A stretch of 9,790 bases of DNA. Origin: an uncultured Clostridia bacterium. Its GTDB lineage: Bacteria > Bacillota > Clostridia > Christensenellales > Aristaeellaceae. Under the pieces are notes generated by a model, which saw only the letters and a list, made by a program, of their open reading frames with translations, did not search any database and was not told the origin of the DNA. A program made the translations under genes and the position numbers. Each line of letters starts with the position of its first letter. Positions within the stretch are counted from its first letter, which is position 1. The stretch lies in contig CAMOUF010000260.1 in assembly GCA_946626395.1 (NCBI GenBank), positions 1 to 9,790 of the forward strand, given 5' to 3'. Shown here piece after piece: positions 1-5,280 of the stretch.

Positions 1-226
1 CCACGGGCCGGTCCAGGTTTTCATCCCAGGCGGCGTAGGTGATGCCAAAGCCGCCCTGACCGATCACCGCGCCCAGCTGGTATTTTTCGGAAAGCAATGT
101 CCCTTCTTCCAGAACGGTCCGGTTCCGCTCCTGCTTTTCGCTGTCATAGCCGCAGTGGGGACATTTTCCTTCCGCCTCCATCCTGCGCATACACCGGGAG
201 CAATAGAATACGCCGTTGATTTCCAT
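1..226 (-). CDS. Serine/threonine protein kinase with N-terminal zinc ribbon (partial, N-terminus only)
   Basis: Only the first 75 codons are present; the gene runs off the left edge. Residues 9-25 carry two CxxC pairs (C9/C12 and C22/C25, the second as CPHCG), a short zinc ribbon. After a linker the kinase fold begins at about residue 48 with KYQLGAVIGQGGFGITYAAW, which contains the glycine-rich ATP-binding loop G56-x-G58-x-x-G61 of Hanks-type kinases. Zinc-ribbon kinases of this layout are common in gut Clostridia, where they are thought to phosphorylate membrane or FHA-type partners. The catalytic loop and any membrane segment lie outside the window. The ATG at 224-226 follows AAAGGA at good spacing. 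It starts 44 bases after the ancestral stop of the phosphoesterase gene on the same strand, so the two were probably cotranscribed. Kinase identity is firm; the substrate is unknown. Confidence 0.9.
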   Translation of the reverse strand, partial: MEINGVFYCSRCMRRMEAEGKCPHCGYDSEKQERNRTVLEEGTLLSEKYQLGAVIGQGGFGITYAAWDENLDRPV

Positions 227-270
227 GGCTTTTCATCCTTTTCTTTATGGTATACACCTGAAACTTTTTT

Positions 271-504
271 TCACCGCTTTTTGGAGCGGGGAGAAGGGTT
301 CATGTAGCGCGGAAGAAGGTTTTCATATTCCGGTAATTCGGGCCTGAGTGGTTTGATTCTCTGAGGATTCATAAAAGGGCAATATCTGTGGAGTCCTATC
401 ACTTCGTCATGATACCAGATACTGTCTATCTTATCATACTCAGAATAGGATTGCACACAATGATCCACCTCATCTTCATCAGTATAGATCCACCTCATCT
501 TCAT
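271..504 (-). pseudogene. Detached C-terminal fragment of the metallophosphoesterase gene
   Basis: This open frame of 77 codons is best read as the tail of the phosphoesterase gene, cut off by a frameshift. Its residues 7-14 (YTDEDEVD) repeat the last shared residues of the upstream protein because a 25-base unit is present twice. Removing one copy joins the upstream frame to HCVQSYSEYDK and the remaining residues here, giving an unbroken protein of about 472 residues that stops at 271-273. The tail has no recognised domain; it is rich in Tyr, Pro and charged residues and ends in a basic SPRSKKR. The apparent ATG at 502-504 lies inside the duplicated unit and has no clear ribosome binding site, so independent translation is doubtful. 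The stop sits 44 bases before the kinase start. Confidence 0.65.
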
Positions 505-511
505 CAGTATA
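462..511. repeat. Perfect 25-bp tandem duplication causing a frameshift
   Basis: The 25-base unit at 462-486 is repeated without a mismatch at 487-511, and the next three bases (GAT, 512-514) match the start of the unit again. Because 25 is not a multiple of three, the extra copy shifts the minus-strand reading frame of the phosphoesterase gene and brings in a TGA at 479-481. The three-base match at the junction fits duplication by replication slippage. Confidence 0.95.
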
Positions 512-1714
512 GATAACTTGTGCAGATCTCACATCAAACTGGGAAACAAAATTCAGCTCGAAGATATTTTTTTCATCCAATGGAGTCACATATGAGTAAC
601 AGGTCAAGACTGGCTGGATTTTATAATCCTGCCATTCCAGCTTTTCAATTTCATCCCTGGAAAGTCTTTTCACAAAAGAAAGCCAATTGCCGGTACTTAC
701 TATTTCCGCCCGGATCACAGCGCTGCCGCAGTCCAGATAGATATTGTTTCTTTCCGCATCCCACTCCGCGTTCCCCCGCATTAGATTGGGGGATACGTGG
801 GTATGGCCTGAAAGAAACAGGATGTTGGCATGGCTGTCCAGGATAGCTTGCAGCTCCTTGTCCCGGTTCAGGTAGGGCGTACCGTCTTTTCGGTTGGGAT
901 TGTGGCGCAGCAGCGGTGCGTGGCAGAGGATCATGTGCCGGGCGGCGTCCTGGTTTTCTTCCAGGTGTTCCTGGAGCCATGTCAGCTGCTTTCCTTCCGG
1001 GAACAGAAACCGTCTGCCGTCTGTCACGCATTGCAGGCCGACCACGTCCATCCGTCCGATGCGCACGGCATAAGCCAAACTGTCCGGGTGATATTCCGCT
1101 GGATAGCCTTTCGCCGCGGCCCGCGCCAGCAGGCTGGCCTGAAAGCCGCGGTAATTTTCCGTGCCATGCGGCATGATTTTGGGATGTACAATATCATGGT
1201 TGCCCGGGACGGGAAAAATCACCTTGTCCGGCGCTATGTCCCGGATGCACTCCTGGAACAGATCAAGCTGCGCTTTCTCTCCATCGTTGGTGCTGTCGCC
1301 CAGCAGAAACAGTACGTCGCTTTCCGCGGTTTTCAGCGCCTGCCGGACGTGCCAGGGCTTGGAGGCCAGGTGCAGGTCGGTGAGCACGGAGAAACGCTGA
1401 ACGGCGGAATCAGGTGCGGCGCACAGAAAGCGTTGAGGGATTCCTACACTGACGTCGGCGGCGGTGGAAAAATCATCATTCACGCAGTGGGCCCACACGT
1501 GGGTCGCTTCCCTGGGGATGGCCCGTCTGCCGGGAAAGAAAAAGGTTCCGTTGCCTGCGGGGGCGATGGGCACATACAAAAAGGGACTCCAGCCGTTGAA
1601 TGGCTTGTCCGCAGTGCCCCATCGAAGCACGGCCAGGAAGTATCCTTTGGCTTTCACAATGTATTTTCCCTGCGCGCAGCCCGGCCAGATCAGCCCCGTT
1701 TGCAGCTTGATCAT
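479..1714 (-). CDS. Calcineurin-like metallophosphoesterase, C-terminally truncated by a frameshift
   Basis: The product is 411 residues long. It has the full set of metallophosphoesterase metal-binding motifs in order: DLH at 113-115, GDSTNDG at 139-145, GNHD at 171-174, a histidine in ILCHAPL at H265, and SGHTH at 302-306. The enzyme should be a cytoplasmic two-metal phosphodiesterase or phosphatase; no signal peptide is visible. About 100 residues precede the catalytic domain, with a Trp/Pro/aromatic-rich character and no recognised fold. The substrate cannot be read from sequence. The ADP-ribose hydrolases called ADPRibase-Mn belong to this superfamily, which is suggestive next to NADAR and macro genes. 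The ATG at 1712-1714 follows a G-rich ribosome binding site (GCGGGGGG). The catalytic part is G+C-rich, but the last 80 residues are A+T-rich, and the natural end has been lost to a 25-base duplication, replacing about 63 residues with Leu-Tyr-stop. The catalytic core is intact, so activity may survive. Confidence 0.9.
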   Translation of the reverse strand: MIKLQTGLIWPGCAQGKYIVKAKGYFLAVLRWGTADKPFNGWSPFLYVPIAPAGNGTFFFPGRRAIPREATHVWAHCVNDDFSTAADVSVGIPQRFLCAAPDSAVQRFSVLTDLHLASKPWHVRQALKTAESDVLFLLGDSTNDGEKAQLDLFQECIRDIAPDKVIFPVPGNHDIVHPKIMPHGTENYRGFQASLLARAAAKGYPAEYHPDSLAYAVRIGRMDVVGLQCVTDGRRFLFPEGKQLTWLQEHLEENQDAARHMILCHAPLLRHNPNRKDGTPYLNRDKELQAILDSHANILFLSGHTHVSPNLMRGNAEWDAERNNIYLDCGSAVIRAEIVSTGNWLSFVKRLSRDEIEKLEWQDYKIQPVLTCYSYVTPLDEKNIFELNFVSQFDVRSAQVIYTDEDEVDLY

Positions 1715-1751
1715 CCGTATCCCCCCGCTTTCACATCAGCCTCTGACAGCT

Positions 1752-1912
1752 TCAGTATTGAACTTCTCTTTCTGCTGCAACGCTTTCGGCATAGGCTGAA
1801 AACTCAAAAATATGGTCTTTGTCTTCTTTGACCTTGTATATCTTCAAGCTGAAATTCTCTCTTTGTCCACCAGGCTGAAAAATAGTGATCGTATCTGTTC
1901 AGCCGCAATCAT
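1752..1912 (-). pseudogene. Possible small gene remnant with a frameshift
   Basis: Reading from an ATG at 1910-1912, the frame encodes MIAAEQIRSLFFSLVDKERI followed by Ser-Ala and a TGA at 1844-1846. Shifting frame at that point continues into an open stretch reading LKIYKVKEDKDHIFEFSAYA and about 11 more residues to a TGA at 1752-1754. The two halves together look like one charged, amphipathic small protein broken by an indel, lying 37 bases before the phosphoesterase start. There is no good ribosome binding site, and I do not recognise the family. It may equally be chance. Confidence 0.22.
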
Positions 1913-1936
1913 TTGAAGGACACTTTAAGTCACAAA

Positions 1937-1971
1937 GTTAGGAGTTAGGAATGAGGAATGAGGAGTTGAAA
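1937..1971. repeat. Degenerate 7-bp tandem repeat
   Basis: Five successive heptamers are visible: GTTAGGA, GTTAGGA, ATGAGGA, ATGAGGA, GTTGAAA. The consensus is roughly RTKAGGA. Short degenerate heptad arrays of this kind occur between genes in some gut Clostridia; their function is unknown. A related-looking array lies at 7801-7828. Confidence 0.6.
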
Positions 1972-2080
1972 ATTGCTGAAAATGCGCGAAATATGGCACG
2001 AAACCTGACATCTTCTGTTTCATCCTGATGATTGATAGCTCTGCCTGCGTCGTTAGCTTTCACACCGCGCTATTGGGCGC

Positions 2081-2644
2081 TTATAAACGCTCGGCCTGCT
2101 TTTCCCGCAGGATATCCCGGGTTTCCATCAGGGCGAAGCCAAGCAGGTTTTCTCCCTGCCAGGCATTCGGATCGTGAATCCGCGGGTCCTCAATGGCCAG
2201 GTTCACGCCCCAGATGCCGTCATAGGGGCTTCCTTCCACCAGCACGCTGTCGCCCGTCCCGTTCAGGAATGCCCATAACTCAGGGTTCTGGCCGAATTTC
2301 GCAAGATTGCCGCGCAGGACGATCTCATATTTGTGCTGATCCCACACGCTGCCGTCAAAATTCTGCACCAGACGGCCCAGCGCTTTGTAGTCTTTTGGAT
2401 TGTCAGAGGCCATGATTTTCTTGCAGGTTTCCTGATCTCCGAACAGCAGCGCCTTCTGCGACATCATATACTGTTCGGTTGTGTGGTATTGCACGCCGTC
2501 CACTTCAAAAAGGCAATCGTACCATTGGCTGCAGCAGGCTTTGGTCATCCTTTTCGGGTTCGGCGTATGCCCCCAGAACGCGATCACCTGCATGTCTTCG
2601 CCCGCATTGTACTTTTTAACGGCCCATTCTCGATTATACTTCAT
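2081..2644 (-). CDS. NADAR-family protein (YbiA/RibX-like N-glycosidase)
   Basis: The 187-residue product is a single NADAR domain after about 20 leading residues. Conserved features in order are FWGH (23-26), CSQWY (38-42), YHTTEQYMMSQKALLFGD (53-70) with the conserved acidic residue at E57, WD (101-102), KFGQNPEL (116-123), GTGD (129-132), LVEGSPYDGIWG (135-146) and WQGENLLGFALME (162-174). NADAR proteins cleave N-glycosidic bonds. YbiA/RibX acts on reactive riboflavin precursors, while other members remove ADP-ribose from guanine in DNA and serve as antitoxins to DarT-type ADP-ribosyltransferases. The key motifs are present, so the enzyme is probably active and cytoplasmic. Its start overlaps the stop of the NadD-NADAR gene by 11 bases, which points to translational coupling, and its own ribosome binding site is weak (GGAAAAG). 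The context with macro and NadD domains favours an ADP-ribose substrate over riboflavin damage control; this is inference. Confidence 0.92.
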   Translation of the reverse strand: MKYNREWAVKKYNAGEDMQVIAFWGHTPNPKRMTKACCSQWYDCLFEVDGVQYHTTEQYMMSQKALLFGDQETCKKIMASDNPKDYKALGRLVQNFDGSVWDQHKYEIVLRGNLAKFGQNPELWAFLNGTGDSVLVEGSPYDGIWGVNLAIEDPRIHDPNAWQGENLLGFALMETRDILREKQAERL

Positions 2645-3707
2645 GTGTCTTTTCCGCCTTCAAATCCTTCCGTAGGTTCATCAATAAGATGCCAAGCATG
2701 TTTTCACCTTTCCAGGTATACAGATCGACGCCCCAGAAGCCGCCGTTTTTTCCGCCTGCGATCAGCTTGCGGCTGCCAGTGTTTGCGAGCTGCTCCGATA
2801 AATCGGGGTGCTGTAAAAATTTGTTTCTCACGATTTCGTCCATGATGGCAATTTTCCGGCTTTCCCAGTCCGCGTTTCCCGGTTCTGCCCCATACTTTTG
2901 CTTTGCTTTCTCCAGCTTCATACGGGCAATTTCAGCGCGCCTTAAGGCGTCGGCATACTTGGAGGCCAGAAACGCGGAGCTCGCGCAGGGATAAGAAAGC
3001 CCTTCATAGGTCACAGGAACGGGATAGTCGTTTGAGAGAAACGCAAAGCCATCCTTGAATCCGATGATTTCTTCCGGGAAATCTTCGGGTTTGAGCTGCC
3101 GCAGCATGGAAACCACAGCGGGATGCAGCATATCGGCAACGGCATCCACGTCAAACAAATGTTTCCGAACCTGGGTCGAGCTGATTCCTTCAATGTCTTT
3201 CGGCGGAACAATGGGAACGATGGCGGACTGAAAGGCCGCAAGCAGCTCATGCCGGGCAATTTCCTCCATCAGGCTGGTTCCCTCGCGGGAAAAAACGATG
3301 ACGCTATACCGTTCCAGAAAATTCCATTTTCTGACAAACTCTTCAAGCAACGGGATTTTGTCTGCCCCAGCGACAAAATAAATCCTTGCGTCAGGATGGC
3401 GTTCCTGGGTCGACTTCATGGTTTTTTGCGTGATGGCGCAGGGCTCGCTCATTTCCTGGGTGTCGATCTGTATCCGCTCATCCGTCTGGATCATGGCGCG
3501 CAGCATATTCAGCCGCAGTTCGTCCGGCAGACAAAGATGCCCTTCTCCCGCCTTGACCATTTTCCTTTTCAGATAGGCAAAGCTGACGGGCACGAAATAC
3601 CCCCTGTCCGCCTCGAGGGCGTCCAACGCTACCTGCATAATTTTCAAATGGGCCATAGTGGGCGGATTAAAACTGCCGCCCATCACGACCACGTTTTTCT
3701 TTTTCAA
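2634..3707 (-). CDS. Fusion of NadD-like nicotinate/nicotinamide-mononucleotide adenylyltransferase and a divergent NADAR domain
   Basis: The product has 357 residues. Residues 1 to about 205 form a NadD-type nucleotidyltransferase, which joins ATP to a pyridine mononucleotide to make a dinucleotide. They show GGSFNPPTMAHL at 10-21 (the T/HxGH nucleotide-binding motif as TMAH), FVAGADK at 111-117, and the ISSTxxR signature as ISSTQVR at 175-181. Residues 215-350 are a NADAR domain: FLSNDYPVPVTYEGLSYP (223-240), a KFLQHPDL stretch (296-303), NTG (309-311), FWGVDLY (324-330) and GENMLGILLMNLR (334-346). The acidic residue of the family's TEQY/VEHAY motif is missing; here the segment reads CASSAFLASK (241-250). 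The domain may therefore bind its ligand without cleaving it. Ordinary NadD is about 200 residues, so the C-terminal half is an addition. The ATG at 3705-3707 follows AAGGAG at 8 bases. It lies 52 bases after the macro gene and overlaps the next NADAR gene. The domain calls are firm in the N-half and good in the C-half; the exact substrate is inferred. Confidence 0.88.
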   Translation of the reverse strand: MKKKNVVVMGGSFNPPTMAHLKIMQVALDALEADRGYFVPVSFAYLKRKMVKAGEGHLCLPDELRLNMLRAMIQTDERIQIDTQEMSEPCAITQKTMKSTQERHPDARIYFVAGADKIPLLEEFVRKWNFLERYSVIVFSREGTSLMEEIARHELLAAFQSAIVPIVPPKDIEGISSTQVRKHLFDVDAVADMLHPAVVSMLRQLKPEDFPEEIIGFKDGFAFLSNDYPVPVTYEGLSYPCASSAFLASKYADALRRAEIARMKLEKAKQKYGAEPGNADWESRKIAIMDEIVRNKFLQHPDLSEQLANTGSRKLIAGGKNGGFWGVDLYTWKGENMLGILLMNLRKDLKAEKTHEV

Positions 3708-3759
3708 ATTGATGAAGCTCCTTTTCTTCAGATTTCAGTAATCAGCGGCGATATTCCAA

Positions 3760-4353
3760 TCATCTTCTGAGAACCTTTCCTGCCGTTCTGAATGTTTCCA
3801 TATGTGGGTTTTCAAGCTGACTTATGATCTGGTCATAGGCAGTACGCATGTTGCAGGCGATCATGTTATCCGGAACATGGCCCGTGCCGCCTCCAAAGGC
3901 AGGCACCACCAGAAAGGCAATGCCGGATCGTATCGCCGCCATGAGAGCAGACCGCATACACAGGTAAACGACCTGACCATCAAGAATCGCAGAGGGTGTT
4001 CTCATGGAAGGAGTATGGAGCAGCTTTTTTCCTGGCCATCCCGGAATTTCCACGACCATGCTCGTACCAACAGTGTGTTCTCCAAACCATTCCGTCAGGA
4101 TTTTATGCTGGACGGCGTCCTGAAGCGGTTTACCGAAATAATCCCGGAGCGCTTTGTCAAATCCTCCGGTCAGCAGGCCAAAGCTGTTGGCCGGGGAAAC
4201 AATGCCGTCAACGAAAGAATGCTTATCCATAAATGAAATGAAGTCATCCCGTATAATTTCCGTTTCACCCACATTGTGAAATGTTTCTGAAAAAGCGGCA
4301 GCCAGTTCGGCTTTCATGGCCATAAGATACAAATGAGGCACTTTGCGGGCCAT
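3760..4353 (-). CDS. Macro-domain protein (predicted ADP-ribose binding or hydrolysis)
   Basis: The 197-residue product fits a stand-alone macro domain. Residues 49-66 read DGIVSPANSFGLLTGGFD, matching the family's first ligand loop (usually VNAAN followed by a Gly-rich turn), and residues 149-161 read VVPAFGGGTGHVP, the phosphate-binding second loop. Macro domains bind ADP-ribose, and some remove it from proteins or DNA. N56 is in the position of the asparagine that contacts the ribose in active members. The domain resembles the phage and bacterial branch with a P-x-x-G-x-G loop more than the MacroD branch. No signal or membrane segment is visible. The ATG at 4351-4353 follows GGAAGGAA. It sits 52 bases after the BtpA gene and 52 bases before the NadD-NADAR gene on the same strand, as expected for one operon. 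The family call is likely; whether the protein cleaves or only binds is open. Confidence 0.85.
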   Translation of the reverse strand: MARKVPHLYLMAMKAELAAAFSETFHNVGETEIIRDDFISFMDKHSFVDGIVSPANSFGLLTGGFDKALRDYFGKPLQDAVQHKILTEWFGEHTVGTSMVVEIPGWPGKKLLHTPSMRTPSAILDGQVVYLCMRSALMAAIRSGIAFLVVPAFGGGTGHVPDNMIACNMRTAYDQIISQLENPHMETFRTAGKVLRR

Positions 4354-4405
4354 TTCTTTTTCCTTCCTTCAATTCATGCTGTTTCCTTTTCTGTTCACGC
4401 AGGCA

Positions 4406-5215
4406 TCATTCAGCCTGCACTGTGATTGATTCCCTCATTTGCTTTACGATATCCATCAGTTTTTTCACCCGGTCGGGATCGACGGGGGCATCCGTCATTC
4501 CGCCCTGCTTGAACCAGCTGCCCACGATGGCGCCGTCCGCAACGGATAACTGTTCCCGGCAGGTTTCCGCCGTCATGCCTGCGCCAACGAACAGCGGGAA
4601 ATCCCCCAGGCACTGGCGAAACTGCCGGATTTTCTCCATGCCTGTATTGATTCCGGTGCCCGCGCCGGTGACGACCACGGCATCGCAGCGTTCTTTTCCG
4701 ATCGTCAGGTCTTCCTCCACGCTGCGCTTGGAGCGCACGGGCTGATATTTGAACCGCACGCCGCCCAGCAGGAAAACGGGATACGCCGCCCGGAGATCAG
4801 CAAGGTTCTGCGCAAAATCGCCGTCACAGGTTTTGTCATAAAGGCTGGGCTTGTCGTGTCCTCTCATGTGGGAGCCGGGGCGCAGATGGCCGCACACGGA
4901 ATCGATCTGCACAAACGACGCGCCATATTGGATGGCGAGACGAAACGCTTTTTCAGGATCGCTCAGCAGATTGACGCCATACGCTTTCTCCGGATAATTC
5001 TTTTTCAGTTCATCCAGCGCCCACTCCACATCCTCCGGCGACCCAAAATAATCTTCCACCAGAATCGCGTCCACACCATTAGCGTAGAGCTGTTCGATCT
5101 CCCGCTTGGCCCACTCATGAACCCGCTCAGGCATAAAACCATTCAGGTGAAGCATGGCCAAAATGGGTTTATTCACTTGGAAAACCTGCTGAAATGATTT
5201 CTTTTTGCCGTTCAT
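4406..5215 (-). CDS. BtpA/SgcQ-family TIM-barrel protein
   Basis: The 269-residue product has the usual length and motif order of the BtpA family: KPILAMLHLNG near the start (16-26), GVDAILVEDYFGSPEDVEWA (47-66), a barrel strand FVQID (101-105), GGVRFKYQP (151-159), VVTGAGTGIN (181-190), VGAGMTAET (210-218), DGAIVGSWFKQGG (227-239) and the closing VDPDRVKKLM (245-254). The last glycine-rich strands form the standard phosphate-binding site of TIM barrels, so a phosphorylated sugar or nucleotide ligand is likely. BtpA was named for a role in photosystem I accumulation in a cyanobacterium, and SgcQ lies in an E. coli sugar operon; no reaction is established for the family. The ATG at 5213-5215 follows GAGGAG at 8 bases. 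It is the first gene behind the promoter at 5252-5280 and precedes the macro and NADAR genes, which suggests a ribose-phosphate step in the same pathway. Confidence 0.88.
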   Translation of the reverse strand: MNGKKKSFQQVFQVNKPILAMLHLNGFMPERVHEWAKREIEQLYANGVDAILVEDYFGSPEDVEWALDELKKNYPEKAYGVNLLSDPEKAFRLAIQYGASFVQIDSVCGHLRPGSHMRGHDKPSLYDKTCDGDFAQNLADLRAAYPVFLLGGVRFKYQPVRSKRSVEEDLTIGKERCDAVVVTGAGTGINTGMEKIRQFRQCLGDFPLFVGAGMTAETCREQLSVADGAIVGSWFKQGGMTDAPVDPDRVKKLMDIVKQMRESITVQAE

Positions 5216-5241
5216 CCGTTTTTCTCCTCATTCGGGTTTTT

Positions 5242-5258
5242 TTATAATTTCATTATAA
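5242..5258. promoter_or_regulatory. Inverted repeat over the -10 of the BtpA operon promoter (possible operator)
   Basis: TTATAAT and ATTATAA form a perfect 7-base inverted repeat around TTC. One arm contains the minus-strand -10 hexamer and the other covers the expected transcription start. A dimeric repressor bound here would block initiation. In so A+T-rich a stretch the symmetry could be chance. Confidence 0.35.
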
Positions 5259-5280
5259 TCTGGATTAATTCGGCGCGCAA
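5252..5280 (-). promoter_or_regulatory. Candidate promoter for the BtpA-macro-NadD/NADAR operon
   Basis: On the minus strand a perfect TATAAT (5252-5257) is preceded by TTGCGC (5275-5280) at 17 bases. The -10 is ideal, while the -35 matches only three of six positions. The promoter overlaps the last codons of the upstream membrane-protein gene, so the operon can be expressed independently of it. The leader to the BtpA start would be about 30 bases. Confidence 0.55.

Larger units (their letters stand above)
1715..2080. other. Intergenic region between the NADAR and phosphoesterase genes
   Basis: These 366 bases hold no intact gene that I can support. From right to left on the minus strand I see about 110 bases after the NADAR stop without a T-tailed hairpin, a short block of 7-base repeats (1937-1971), and a stretch with broken coding character (1752-1912). 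I found no convincing promoter, so it is unclear whether the phosphoesterase and kinase are transcribed with the upstream NADAR genes or separately. Confidence 0.6.

Noticed and set aside
830..1831. Long plus-strand open frame (333 codons)
   Set aside because: It lies antisense to the phosphoesterase, which has all its catalytic motifs. The plus-strand product has no recognisable motif and no ribosome binding site.
4399..4418. GCAGGC / GCCTGC hairpin at the end of the BtpA gene
   Set aside because: It has a 6-base stem with an 8-base loop and no T-run in either direction. Genes on both sides are on the same strand, so it is not a terminator.
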